Shown here piece by piece: positions 18,014 through 27,525 of a stretch of 40,593 nucleotides of DNA. A program made the position numbers and the translations under genes. Each line of letters opens with the position of its first letter. The stretch's first letter is position 1. This DNA is from Psychromonas sp. SP041. Its GTDB lineage: Bacteria; Pseudomonadota; Gammaproteobacteria; Enterobacterales; Psychromonadaceae. The notes under the pieces were generated by a model. The model had not been told where the DNA came from. It saw nothing but the letters and a program-made list of their open reading frames with translations, and searched no databases. Where the stretch lies: contig NZ_CBRF02000042.1 in the NCBI RefSeq assembly GCF_000470315.2, positions 1 to 40,593 of the forward strand, read 5' to 3'.

Positions 18014-18724
18014 ATGCTTGAAAAAATTGAAGCAAAAAACGCATACTTTTCATTAGTTGCAGAGAATGATGACTTTGTTGTTATTAATAAACACGCTGGA
18101 ATTAACTTCCATAGTGAAGATGGAGAGTTTGGTGTTGTTGTTGCCGCTGAAAAGTTTTTAAAACAAAAATTATTCAGCGTGCATCGTTTAGATAAAATGA
18201 CATCAGGCCTTTTATTACTGGCTAAGTCATCACACGTAGCAAGTGGTTTATCGGAATTATTTAAAACCCAACAAATTAAAAAATATTATTTAGCCATTGC
18301 AGATAAGAAACCTAAAAAAAGCCAAGGCTTAATTAAAGGTGGAATGGAAAAATCGCGTCGTTCTATGTGGAAATTAACGCGTGGCCAAGATAATTTAGCC
18401 ATTACTCAATTTTTTAGCTACTCATTAGGTGAGGGTAAACGACTGTTTGTTGTTAAACCTAAAACAGGAAAAACACATCAAATTCGTGTTGCGCTTAAAA
18501 GTGTAGGAAGTGCCATTATTGGTGACCCTATTTATGCTGCGGAAGAATCTTATCGTTATGATCGTGGTTATTTACATGCGTATCAAATTCAATTTACGTA
18601 TGCTGATCAAACCTTTAATTTTATGGCATTACCGGATAACGGTGTTGAGTTTTTAACTGAAGCTTGCCAAGCTAAATTATTAACATTAACTGATTGTAGT
18701 TTATTGAGCTGGCCGAAAATTTAA
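18014..18724 (+). CDS. RluA-family RNA pseudouridine synthase (TIGR01621-like)
   Basis: The 236-residue protein has the catalytic motif HRLDKMTSG with Asp60, the downstream KKYYLAIADKKP, and GKTHQIRVALKSVG. All are typical of the RluA superfamily. It lacks an N-terminal S4 domain and is short, which fits the compact TIGR01621 subgroup. The target RNA cannot be read from the sequence. It is transcribed alone after UPF0149. Confidence 0.85.
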   Translation: MLEKIEAKNAYFSLVAENDDFVVINKHAGINFHSEDGEFGVVVAAEKFLKQKLFSVHRLDKMTSGLLLLAKSSHVASGLSELFKTQQIKKYYLAIADKKPKKSQGLIKGGMEKSRRSMWKLTRGQDNLAITQFFSYSLGEGKRLFVVKPKTGKTHQIRVALKSVGSAIIGDPIYAAEESYRYDRGYLHAYQIQFTYADQTFNFMALPDNGVEFLTEACQAKLLTLTDCSLLSWPKI

Positions 18725-18820
18725 ACCGAAATATTCACATTTAAAATAGAGCGTTAGCGTCAGTATTTAAAATGGCTGTCTGATTTATCTTATACTGGCT
18801 GCTAAAACTTTAATTTACAG

Positions 18821-18931
18821 AATATCAATCACACTAATTAACCTCTTTTGGTTAATTCTTCGATAGACGATTAACGAAGTTAACCTTCGAGATGCCTCAA
18901 TTTACGCCTTAAACTAAGTCATTTTTCCTGC
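18821..18931 (-). repeat. Interspersed intergenic repeat, copy B
   Basis: Read on the minus strand, the core (18878-18931) starts GCAGGAAAAATGACTTAG and contains TTGAGGCATCTCGAAGG. It matches copy C core 28782-28835 at 45 of 54 positions by my alignment. The tail (18821-18843) ends TTAGTGTGATTGATATT, as in copies A and C. The two lie 34 bp apart here and 83 bp apart in copy C. Confidence 0.65.
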
Positions 18932-18995
18932 GTAAAATAGAGAACTCTTATTTAATGTAATGGGTATAAGTGTATTGATAAGAAAATATGAATAT

Positions 18996-19026
18996 AAAAA
19001 AGGCTTGTTTACCATTGTAAACAAGC
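18996..19026 (-). terminator. Intrinsic terminator of xthA
   Basis: A 10-bp perfect stem (GCTTGTTTAC / GTAAACAAGC) with a 4-nt loop is followed, on the minus strand, by six T. It lies about 60 nt past the xthA stop. Confidence 0.9.
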
Positions 19027-19088
19027 GTTTTAGTTTGTGATAACAATACAATAATGTCATTGTTTATTGTGTAAGCTTTAAAAGTTGA

Positions 19089-19895
19089 TTAAGCGAATTC
19101 AGTCCAAATTGGCGCGTGATCTGAAGGTTTTTCAATGCCTCTTAATTCGTAATCAATGTCTGCTTCTACTGTTTTCTCTGCTAATGATGCTGTTGCTAAG
19201 ACGACATCAATACGTAATCCTCGATTATCATCAAAACCGCGAGAACGGTAATCAAACCAACTGAATTTTTCATTTTCTTCTGGATGTAATAAGCGGAATG
19301 TATCGGTGAAACCGAAATTCATTAACGTTGCTAACCATTCACGCTCTTCTGGTAAAAAACTACATTTTTTAGTTTGTAACCAACGTTTCGCGTTAACTTC
19401 ACCAATGCCAATATCTAAATCCTGAGGAGAAATATTAATATCACCCATCACAATGACTTGTTCTTCAGCAGTGTGGTTTTCGTTAAGATACGTATTCAGA
19501 TCTTTATAAAATTGACGTTTGTAAGGGTATTTTATTTCATGAGTTTGGCTTTCTCCCTGAGGGAAGTATCCATTTAAAATACGTACTGGTTGCCCATCTT
19601 CATCAGGTACAGTGACCATGATCATACGTTTCTGATGTTCTTCGTTATCAGTAGGAAAGCCATATTGAACATCTGTTGGCTTCTGTTTACATAACATAGC
19701 AACACCGTAATGTGCTTTTTGACCGTGATAATAAACGTGATAGCCCATTGCCTCTACAGCTTCAATTGGGAAAGCATCATTATGAACTTTAATTTCTTGC
19801 AGACCGATCACATCCGGTTGGTGCTTATCGATAATTGCTTGTAATTGATGAAGACGTGCACGAAGCCCGTTAATGTTGAATGAAATAACTTTCAT
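19089..19895 (-). CDS. xthA: Exonuclease III
   Basis: XthA is the main AP endonuclease and 3'-5' exonuclease of base-excision repair in the cytoplasm. The 268-residue protein equals E. coli XthA in length. It shows the EEP-fold motifs: [15 protein letters not shown] (Glu34, metal ligand), [29 protein letters not shown] and the final SDHAPIW with the catalytic histidine. It is a single-gene unit with its own terminator at 18996-19026. Confidence 0.97.
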   Translation of the reverse strand: MKVISFNINGLRARLHQLQAIIDKHQPDVIGLQEIKVHNDAFPIEAVEAMGYHVYYHGQKAHYGVAMLCKQKPTDVQYGFPTDNEEHQKRMIMVTVPDEDGQPVRILNGYFPQGESQTHEIKYPYKRQFYKDLNTYLNENHTAEEQVIVMGDINISPQDLDIGIGEVNAKRWLQTKKCSFLPEEREWLATLMNFGFTDTFRLLHPEENEKFSWFDYRSRGFDDNRGLRIDVVLATASLAEKTVEADIDYELRGIEKPSDHAPIWTEFA

Positions 19896-20330
19896 AGAAA
19901 ATAGCCTTTACAGAATCGAAACGATGAATGTACCTTGTTGCACTTGTTTACTCAACTGGGTAATAGAAATATTGAGGTAATTCGATGTAGAAATTGAAAT
20001 ACCTTGTTGTAAATTAGTTTGTATGGATTGCTGGGTATTGTTGTTTACACAGTCGTCGAAGGAAAATGATGCTGTGTCATAACGATACTAAACTGTAATG
20101 GGTCATAATGATGTTAAATGGTAATGCGTCATAACGATGTTAAACAATAATGTGAAATAGCAATGCGTATAAATATGTGAGGATAATAGTGTAGGGAGTA
20201 AAGGTAAGTAGGCTGGGATAGTGAGTCCTTTAAAGCATTGGAGCTCACTTTTTATTTATTCTGTTTGTGTTGAGTCTATGACTATCAATTTTATGGCTAT
20301 TAACAACACGAGTAATAGTAAACGTCGAAT
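19896..20330. other. 435-bp intergenic region upstream of xthA
   Basis: The region holds a 26-bp tandem repeat of three units (20076-20153). A hairpin (GTGAGTCC ... GGAGCTCAC, about 20221-20250) is followed by a T-rich plus-strand tract with no upstream plus-strand gene. No ORF is convincing. Confidence 0.5.
20076..20153. repeat. 26-bp tandem repeat, three units
   Basis: The units at 20076-20101, 20102-20127 and 20128-20153 each begin GTCATAAYGATRYTAAA and differ at several positions, so the array is old or slipping slowly. It lies upstream of xthA. Confidence 0.85.
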
Positions 20331-20567
20331 TTAATTTAAAGTGGTCATAACATGGCGTAAATGCTCGGCAGTTTCTAACCCACTATCAGTTAGATATCCT
20401 CCGTCATGTTGAGAGATAAGTCCTTTATCAAAAAGAGATTGAGCAGCTTGAATGACTGAATGTGCTGCTTCCTTATGAATTTTTAATCCTTCTAATTGAG
20501 ATGTTTCAGGGAATTTAGCAAGTAATTTCATTTCTTCTAAAAAAGTATCAGAGTAATTTTTAATCAT
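20331..20567 (-). CDS. TIGR02647 family small protein
   Basis: The 78-residue protein is mostly helical, with a winged-helix-like middle (VIQAAQSLFDKGLISQHDGGYLTDSGLETAEHL). It matches my recollection of TIGR02647, a gammaproteobacterial family sometimes labelled DNA-binding but without an experimental role. It has no signal peptide or membrane segment. The gene stands alone between xthA and bamE, all on the minus strand, with more than 200 bp on either side. Confidence 0.7.
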   Translation of the reverse strand: MIKNYSDTFLEEMKLLAKFPETSQLEGLKIHKEAAHSVIQAAQSLFDKGLISQHDGGYLTDSGLETAEHLRHVMTTLN

Positions 20568-20756
20568 CTTTTAATTCACTTCTATTATTTTAAGGAATTT
20601 TCATCATAGACTTTGCATTATAAAAAGCAAAAAATACTGGATAGGAATTTGGGCTAGATCAATTCTCGGTAAACTTCTGTTATTAAAGGTGATTTGGCGC
20701 ACTAAATAGACGAGTAAATAACAGTGATGAAGGAACTAAATTGTTTAAAAGGTAAT

Positions 20757-20785
20757 AAAAAAGGAATGCGATAATGGCATTCCTT
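20757..20785 (-). terminator. Intrinsic terminator of bamE
   Basis: A 9-bp stem (AAGGAATGC / GCATTCCTT) with a 7-nt loop lies just past the bamE stop. On the minus strand it is followed by a T run, complementary to the A run at 20757-20762. Confidence 0.88.
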
Positions 20786-20808
20786 TAGGTAATAGCGTTA
20801 ATTTTTAT

Positions 20809-21231
20809 TTATTCTGAAGTCTTTGGCACTTTAGTATCGCCTGTTTGAGCTGCCTCATTAGGTTCTTTTTTTACTTTAGGACTTTTTACTAAAGGATTTG
20901 GGGCAGAGGTATTTTCACTGGTTATCTCAATCAGTTTATTACCGTCAAATGTTAATAATATTTGCGACTGTTGTACGTCTTCACCACCTGGTTTGATATA
21001 ACGAATGTAATACCATTTTGATGAATCAAATTGGTCAATTAGCATAGGAGATCCTAATACATAAATGATCTGTTGTTGAGTCATACCAATTTCTAATTTA
21101 GCAAGTTTTTCGTCATCGATATAATTTCCTTGTACAACATCAATTTGATATACAAACGTATCGTATAAAAAAGAGCAACCAGAAAGAGAGAAGGTAACAA
21201 CAAGGCTGGCAAGTATTTTTTTAATAGTCAT
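20809..21231 (-). CDS. bamE: Outer-membrane assembly lipoprotein BamE (SmpA)
   Basis: BamE is a lipoprotein subunit of the BAM complex that inserts barrels into the outer membrane. The frame can be extended upstream, but the ATG at 21231 is chosen. It follows GATGAG and gives a lipoprotein signal peptide (MTIKKILASLVVTFSLSGC) with Cys19, whereas the longer form has none at its N-terminus. The SmpA/OmlA domain is clear: VVQGNYIDDEKLAKLEIGMTQ and YVLGSPMLIDQF, with WYYIRY. The product is 140 residues. The last 35 or so are a Pro/Lys/Glu-rich extension (PKVKKEPNEAAQTG) beyond the E. coli protein (113). It is divergent from hemA. Confidence 0.92.
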   Translation of the reverse strand: MTIKKILASLVVTFSLSGCSFLYDTFVYQIDVVQGNYIDDEKLAKLEIGMTQQQIIYVLGSPMLIDQFDSSKWYYIRYIKPGGEDVQQSQILLTFDGNKLIEITSENTSAPNPLVKSPKVKKEPNEAAQTGDTKVPKTSE

Positions 21232-21409
21232 GGGCTCATCAATAATTAAGTGATAAAAATTCTGTGTCTGATAATACCCAAGCAAGCCTAACAAGTAAAA
21301 ATATTCGCGAAGAAATCTTGTTATTCTGTTTTATTGGGCAAAGTTATCGCTTAATTGGTTAAAAATAAAACTAAATGCAACGTAGAAACAGAGTTAGCTT
21401 TAAATTTAG

Positions 21410-21421
21410 CGTAAATTTACG
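21410..21421. promoter_or_regulatory. 12-bp perfect palindrome between bamE and hemA
   Basis: CGTAAATTTACG lies 55 bp before the hemA start in the divergent bamE-hemA region. It could be an operator; no regulator is recognised. Confidence 0.25.
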
Positions 21422-21475
21422 TAGAATTCAGCTCTTTTGTTTTAGTCCGTTTTCTTGTCTCAGTGAATTATATAA

Positions 21476-22741
21476 ATGTCATTATTTGCGTTAGGAATTA
21501 ACCATCAAACTGCACCAGTAAAACTGAGAGAACAAGTTGCTTTTGCACCTGACTCTTTGAATGCTGCTTATAGCGATTTATTAGCACAACCTTTTGTGAA
21601 AGAAGCGGTAATTATTTCCACCTGTAATCGATGTGAGATTTATTGTCACTTCGAAGGTGATGATAGCAGTTCTATTTTACGCTGGTTGACTGACTTCCAT
21701 AATATCGAAGCAGGTAGCTTCGATGATAATTTCTATTGTTACCAAGATCAGGAAGCCGTTTCTCACTTATTTCGTGTTTCTTGTGGATTAGATTCACTGG
21801 TATTAGGTGAACCGCAAATATTAGGGCAAATTAAGCAAGCTTTTGCCGTTGCAAGTCATGCTAAGTCAGTTAATAAAAGCTTAAACAAATGGTTTCAATA
21901 TGCGTTTAAAGTGGCCAAAAAAGTCCGTACTGATACTCAAATAGGCGCTAATGCCATCTCTGTTGCCTTTGCCGCGGTGAGTTTAGCCAGACAAATTTTC
22001 AGTGACCTAAAACAAAGCCGTGTATTATTGATTGGTGCAGGTGAAACCATCGAGCTAGTAGGTAAATATCTACTAGAACATGAAGTGCCTAATATTACTA
22101 TTGCCAACAGAACGTTAGCGCGCGCTGTTGAATTGGTTGATAAGTTTGATGCGAAAGCGATCACTCTAGGGCAAATCCCAGATCAATTATCTAAAGCAGA
22201 TATTATTATCTCCTCTACGGCGAGCCAGTTACCTATTATTGGTAAAGGGATGGTTGAGTGTGCATTAAAAGATCGCCGTCATCAGCCGATGCTATTTATC
22301 GATATCGCCGTACCACGAGATATCGAACCACAAGTTTCAGAATTAAACGATGCCTATCTTTATAGTGTCGATGATCTACAAGGTATTATCGAAGAAAATA
22401 AACAAGCCCGAGTGGAAGCAGCAATAGAAGCTGAAAAAATCATTGAAGTCGGTGTTCGTGATTTTATTGCTTGGCAAGAATCATTAAAAGCAGTTGAAAG
22501 TATAAGATTGTATCGTCAAAACAGTGAGCAATTAAGAGATGAATTATTACAACGTGCTATTGCTTCATTAGCGAATGGCAACGACAGTGAAAAAGTATTA
22601 AAAGAATTAGCATTTAAGTTGACCAATAAGCTTATACATCATCCAAGCCAAGCGTTAACAACCGTTAGCAAATCAGGTAACGAACAAGATTTAGCGCTAC
22701 TTAGACTGACATTAGGCTTAAGCCAAACAGATGAATTATAA
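21476..22741 (+). CDS. hemA: Glutamyl-tRNA reductase
   Basis: HemA reduces glutamyl-tRNA to glutamate-1-semialdehyde, the first step of C5-pathway haem synthesis. The 421-residue protein has the conserved N-terminus LGINHQTAPVKLRE and STCNRCEIY with nucleophile Cys50. GLDSLVLGEPQILGQIKQA and the NADPH-binding RVLLIGAGE follow, with a C-terminal dimerisation helix. It heads the conserved hemA-prfA-prmC-sirB2-sirB1-kdsA cluster, with prfA 50 nt downstream. In E. coli the divergent neighbour is lolB; here it is bamE. Confidence 0.97.
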   Translation: MSLFALGINHQTAPVKLREQVAFAPDSLNAAYSDLLAQPFVKEAVIISTCNRCEIYCHFEGDDSSSILRWLTDFHNIEAGSFDDNFYCYQDQEAVSHLFRVSCGLDSLVLGEPQILGQIKQAFAVASHAKSVNKSLNKWFQYAFKVAKKVRTDTQIGANAISVAFAAVSLARQIFSDLKQSRVLLIGAGETIELVGKYLLEHEVPNITIANRTLARAVELVDKFDAKAITLGQIPDQLSKADIIISSTASQLPIIGKGMVECALKDRRHQPMLFIDIAVPRDIEPQVSELNDAYLYSVDDLQGIIEENKQARVEAAIEAEKIIEVGVRDFIAWQESLKAVESIRLYRQNSEQLRDELLQRAIASLANGNDSEKVLKELAFKLTNKLIHHPSQALTTVSKSGNEQDLALLRLTLGLSQTDEL

Positions 22742-22791
22742 GAACAAAAAGAATAGCTAGGCTATTTACCTATTCATAAGAAGAGATAAAA

Positions 22792-23883
22792 ATGAAAGCA
22801 TCAATTGTTGCAAAGTTAGAGATATTAGTTGAACGCTATGAAGAGGTTCAAGCGTTATTAGGTGATCCTGACACTATTAGCAACCAAGAAAAATACCGAG
22901 AATTAACCAAAGAATACTCTCAACTTGAAGAAGTTGTATTGTCGTTTAAAGCATTCCAATCAGCACAAGATGATTTAGCTGCTGCAGAGCTTATGCTTGA
23001 AGATGATGATGAAGACATGCGTGAAATGGCGCAAGATGAAGTCGTTGAAGCTAAAAGTACCGTTGAAAAACTAGCGGATGACTTACAAATTTTATTACTG
23101 CCAAAAGACCCTAATGATGACCGTAACTGTTTTGTTGAAATTCGTGCCGGTGCGGGTGGTGATGAAGCGGCTATTTTTGCAGGTAACTTATTCCGTATGT
23201 ACAGTAAGTTTTGTGATAGTAAAAAATGGCGTATGAGTATTATGACTAGCAATGCGAGTGAGCAGGGCGGTTACAAAGAAGTTATTATGCAAATTGAAGG
23301 TGATGGTGCTTACGGTTTAATGAAATTTGAATCAGGTGGTCATCGTGTTCAACGTGTTCCTGAAACAGAATCTCAAGGTCGTATCCATACTTCAGCTTGT
23401 ACTGTAGTAGTAATGCCTGAAATTCCAGAATCTGAAGCAATTAAAATTAACCCGGCTGATTTAAAAGTAGATACTTTTCGTGCTTCTGGTGCTGGTGGTC
23501 AGCACGTTAATAAAACCGACTCTGCTATTCGTATTACTCACGTACCGACTGGGACCGTGGTTGAATGTCAGGATCAACGTTCACAGCATAAAAACCGTGC
23601 GCAAGCGATGTCAGTACTACAAGCTCGTTTACAACAAGCGGAAGATGAAAAAAATAATGCTGAAGAGCAAGATATTCGTCGTAGCTTAGTAGCAAGTGGC
23701 GACCGAAGCGAACGTATTAGAACTTATAACTACCCGCAAGGCCGTGTAAGTGATCACCGTATCAATTTAACAATCTACCGCCTAAACGAAGTATTAGAAG
23801 GCGAGTTAGAATCTCTACTTGATCCAATCCTACAGGAAGACCAAGCTGATAAATTAGCTGCACTTGCACAGGGTGGCCTGTAA
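22792..23883 (+). CDS. prfA: Peptide chain release factor 1
   Basis: RF1 reads UAA and UAG in the ribosomal A site and triggers peptide release. The 363-residue protein has the codon-recognition PxT tripeptide as PET (190-192, in [13 protein letters not shown]) and the catalytic GGQ at 235-237 ([14 protein letters not shown]). Gln237 is the methylation target of PrmC, encoded by the next gene with no gap. Length is normal. The start has AAGAAGAG upstream. Confidence 0.97.
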   Translation: MKASIVAKLEILVERYEEVQALLGDPDTISNQEKYRELTKEYSQLEEVVLSFKAFQSAQDDLAAAELMLEDDDEDMREMAQDEVVEAKSTVEKLADDLQILLLPKDPNDDRNCFVEIRAGAGGDEAAIFAGNLFRMYSKFCDSKKWRMSIMTSNASEQGGYKEVIMQIEGDGAYGLMKFESGGHRVQRVPETESQGRIHTSACTVVVMPEIPESEAIKINPADLKVDTFRASGAGGQHVNKTDSAIRITHVPTGTVVECQDQRSQHKNRAQAMSVLQARLQQAEDEKNNAEEQDIRRSLVASGDRSERIRTYNYPQGRVSDHRINLTIYRLNEVLEGELESLLDPILQEDQADKLAALAQGGL

Positions 23884-24708
23884 TTGCGTATTGATGATGC
23901 GTTAATCTGGGCAGAGTACACGCTAGTGAATAGCGACTCTGCTTTATTGGATGCGCAGGTGTTATTGGCCTTTGTTTTAGGTAAAGAAACGATTTATCTA
24001 ATGACTTGGCCTGAACGCGATTTAAGTGCACAGCAAAAGTTACAGTTCGAAGATTTAATTGAAAAACGTGTCAACGGACAACCTGTCGCACATTTAACCG
24101 GACTACGTGAATTTTGGTCTTTACCGTTAAAAGTAAATAATAGCACCTTAATTCCAAGACCCGATACAGAAGTGTTAGTTGAAATAGCGCTAGCTAAAAG
24201 TGCTGTTAACGCGCATATTTTAGATCTTGGAACGGGCACTGGGGCAATTATTCTTGCACTTGCAAGCGAATTACCTAATGCCGTATGCACAGGTGTCGAA
24301 TTTAGTGAACAGGCCGTTCAGTTAGCGATCGAAAACCGTGATAGCTTGCAGTTTAATAATGTCAGCATTCATCAAAGTAACTGGTTTGAAAGTGTGCAAG
24401 GTCATTTTGATATTATTGTTAGCAACCCCCCTTATATTGATGCTAATGATGTGCACCTCAAACAAGGTGATGTGCGTTTTGAACCTTTATCTGCACTCGT
24501 GGCTAATGAACAAGGTTTGTCGGACATCCGCCATATATGCGAACAGGCTAAAAGCTATTTAAAAGAAAATGGCTGTTTATTGTTTGAGCATGGCTTTGAA
24601 CAAGGTGCTTCAGTACAAACAATTTTACAAGAAAATGGTTTCATTAAGATCGAAACACAACAAGATTATGCAAAAAATGACCGAGTTACTTTAGGTCATC
24701 TGGCGTAA
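23884..24708 (+). CDS. prmC: RF glutamine methyltransferase PrmC
   Basis: PrmC N5-methylates the GGQ glutamine of release factors using SAM. The 274-residue protein begins at a TTG (23884) that abuts the prfA stop, giving MRIDDALIWAEY and a length close to E. coli PrmC (277). The SAM site DLGTGTGA is at 114-121 and the catalytic NPPY at 181-184 (VSNPPYIDA). The TTG start and zero gap suggest translation coupled to prfA. Confidence 0.96.
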   Translation: MRIDDALIWAEYTLVNSDSALLDAQVLLAFVLGKETIYLMTWPERDLSAQQKLQFEDLIEKRVNGQPVAHLTGLREFWSLPLKVNNSTLIPRPDTEVLVEIALAKSAVNAHILDLGTGTGAIILALASELPNAVCTGVEFSEQAVQLAIENRDSLQFNNVSIHQSNWFESVQGHFDIIVSNPPYIDANDVHLKQGDVRFEPLSALVANEQGLSDIRHICEQAKSYLKENGCLLFEHGFEQGASVQTILQENGFIKIETQQDYAKNDRVTLGHLA

Positions 24709-24797
24709 TTCATAACGAACAAGTAACTTTATATTACTGTCTAATAGAGCCAGTAATATAGCAACAGTAAGTGTAGTAGCTTACCAATAGGACAACT

Positions 24798-25184
24798 ATG
24801 TATTCAATTTTAAAACATACACACATGACTTTCATTTTATTAGCCATTGTCATGTTTATCGTTCGATTTTACTGGCTTAAATCAGGCCATGCTAACGCAC
24901 AAAAAGCGGTATTTAAGAAAATACACATCCATACCAATGTTGCCATTATTTTTCTTGGTTTAGCGTTAATGGGATTATTTCATTTTAATCCGTTTGCTGC
25001 GGGTGGGTATTGGTTACTAGAAAAAATGATTGCCTTTGTTGCTTATTTCTCAATGGTTCAAGTCGCACTTAATGCGAAGACCAAAACGCATATTCAATGG
25101 TTAGCATTTATTGGTGCCTTCGGTTGGCTTGCGTACATTGCTAAATTAGCATTCACTAAACAAGCCATTTTATTAGTGGGGTAG
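24798..25184 (+). CDS. sirB2: SirB2 family membrane protein
   Basis: This 128-residue inner-membrane protein has four hydrophobic helices and the family pattern: a histidine-bearing N-terminus (LKHTHMTFILLA), a KIHIHTN stretch between helices 1 and 2, and NAKTKTHIQW. The name comes from Salmonella invasion-gene regulation; the biochemical role is unknown. It sits between prmC (about 90 nt upstream) and sirB1 (3 nt downstream), as in E. coli ychQ-ychA. Confidence 0.87.
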   Translation: MYSILKHTHMTFILLAIVMFIVRFYWLKSGHANAQKAVFKKIHIHTNVAIIFLGLALMGLFHFNPFAAGGYWLLEKMIAFVAYFSMVQVALNAKTKTHIQWLAFIGAFGWLAYIAKLAFTKQAILLVG

Positions 25185-25187
25185 ACA

Positions 25188-26048
25188 GTGGAATTAGACG
25201 AGCAGGGTGTCATTGAACAACCCGTTGTTAATACAAGCATTATTCATGAAGGGATAGACTATAGTGCGTTTTCCCTTTTACAGTTAGCCAGTATGGCTGA
25301 AGCTGAAATCACGGGGCAGTCGATCGTGAAATTTCAAGATTCAATGCGTTTACAGCTAATCATTGTTAAGTCTCAGGTCGGGAAAAAAACCGAACAAAAC
25401 CTAGATAAACTGCAAACGTTGTTAAACAGTGTTTACCATGAACAAGGCTTTAAAGGTGATTGGAAAGCATTTTTCAAAGTTAAAAATGCATTAGTATCAA
25501 AAGTACTATCACGTCGAAAAGGTGTACCCATTAGTTTAGGTATTCTATTAATTGAAATGCTAAAAGAGACGGGTTTTATTGCGTCGGGTATTTGTTTCCC
25601 AAGTGGCTTTATTGTTAAAGTCGACATGGATAACGACGTTATTTATATCGACCCTTTTAATGGTGATATCGTTAATACTCAACAATTAGAATTAAAGGTA
25701 CGTGGTCAGTTAGGTAATCATGCGCGTTTAACAAATGAAATGTTACAAGCAGATAGTAACGAAACCATTATCAAACGTTATGTCAGTGTATTAAAAGCAG
25801 CTTATATTCAAGCTGAAACTATTGAATTAGCCTTATTGTGTAGTGATATCTTGTTACGTTTAGATCCTGAAGATGCTTTTGAAGTCAGGGACCGTGGTTT
25901 TTTGTTTCAACAATTAGACTGTTTTCAGCTTGCTTGTAATGATTTTACTTATTTCATTGAGCAATGTCCTGAAGATCCAATCGTTAATTTATTAAAGCGA
26001 CAAATTAAACAAATGAATAATGAGCATAATGCTCAAACGATTCATTAA
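25188..26048 (+). CDS. sirB1: SirB1 family protein (transglutaminase-like/TPR)
   Basis: The 286-residue cytoplasmic protein starts at GTG 3 nt after sirB2. It has the SirB1 N-terminal transglutaminase-like region, with LSRRKGVPISLGILLIEM, SGICFPSGFIVKV and IYIDPFNGD. Tetratricopeptide-like helices (AFEVRDRGFLFQQL...ACNDFTYFIE) follow at the C-terminus. Its function is not established. It completes the conserved sirB2-sirB1-kdsA order. Confidence 0.88.
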   Translation: MELDEQGVIEQPVVNTSIIHEGIDYSAFSLLQLASMAEAEITGQSIVKFQDSMRLQLIIVKSQVGKKTEQNLDKLQTLLNSVYHEQGFKGDWKAFFKVKNALVSKVLSRRKGVPISLGILLIEMLKETGFIASGICFPSGFIVKVDMDNDVIYIDPFNGDIVNTQQLELKVRGQLGNHARLTNEMLQADSNETIIKRYVSVLKAAYIQAETIELALLCSDILLRLDPEDAFEVRDRGFLFQQLDCFQLACNDFTYFIEQCPEDPIVNLLKRQIKQMNNEHNAQTIH

Positions 26049-26082
26049 ATAAACTAAATAACTTTTTTGCAACCAAGTTTAA

Positions 26083-26961
<879 letters not shown>

Positions 26962-27031
26962 TTGATACTAAATAAAGACTAGTGATAAGTGTTGCCAAAC
27001 AATTGTCACTAGGTAATGACGGCTCTACATA

Positions 27032-27057
27032 ATTGCTATTAATTCCTTAATAGCAAT
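27032..27057. repeat. 10-bp hairpin between kdsA and the DUF423 gene
   Basis: ATTGCTATTA and TAATAGCAAT enclose a 6-nt loop. There is no T-tract in either direction, so a leader or processing hairpin is more likely than a terminator. A second pairing (CTAGTGA / TCACTAG, 26979-27012) lies just upstream. Confidence 0.5.
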
Positions 27058-27118
27058 GACTAAGTCACTGTTATTAAAAAGCGGTTACTAAGTTCTGCAA
27101 TAAAGAAGGTTATTAACA

Positions 27119-27511
27119 TTGCTGATAACTAAACAATCACGTTGCTTTATCGCCATCGCTGCTTTACTCGGTGCAACGGCGGTTATGTTTGGCGCTTATG
27201 CAAGTCACGGTTTGTCGACTTGGGCAAGTACGGCGCAAGTCTCTCAGGTACAAGTTGCTGCACAATACCAGCTGTTTCATGCCATCACATTAATAGTGAT
27301 ATCACTATTAAGTTCAATGTTTACAAGTCGGTTACTGACCATTAGCTTATATTGCTTCACATTGGGTACTGTATGTTTTAGCGGTAGCCTATATTACTTA
27401 GTATTTTTAGGCTCAACATTATTAGTATTAGTGACTCCATTAGGTGGTTTATTACTCATACTCGCTTGGTTATTTGTTGCTATTGCCATGCTATTTACAC
27501 AAAGAAAATAA
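27119..27511 (+). CDS. DUF423 family membrane protein (YgdD-like)
   Basis: The 130-residue protein has four hydrophobic helices and the family N-terminus, with GATAVMFGAYASHGL, then QYQLFHAITLI and FSGSLYYL. The start is TTG at 27119, preceded by AAGAAGG at a proper distance; no ATG allows the conserved first helix. E. coli ygdD has the same arrangement beside rlmM (ygdE). It ends 14 nt before rlmM, so the pair is probably co-transcribed. Function is unknown. Confidence 0.88.
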   Translation: MLITKQSRCFIAIAALLGATAVMFGAYASHGLSTWASTAQVSQVQVAAQYQLFHAITLIVISLLSSMFTSRLLTISLYCFTLGTVCFSGSLYYLVFLGSTLLVLVTPLGGLLLILAWLFVAIAMLFTQRK

Positions 27512-27525
27512 AGGTTTAAGTCTGT

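Larger units (their letters stand above)
18725..19088. other. 364-bp region between convergent genes
   Basis: The region holds a full copy of the interspersed repeat (18821-18931, minus orientation), which includes an 8-bp hairpin AATTAACC...GGTTAATT (18836-18857). The xthA terminator lies at 18996-19026. No gene is evident. Confidence 0.6.

Noticed and set aside
23170-23400. PET instead of PAT/PVT in the release-factor-1 recognition tripeptide
   Set aside because: The motif is PxT and I recall PET in other gammaproteobacterial RF1 sequences, so this is not an anomaly.
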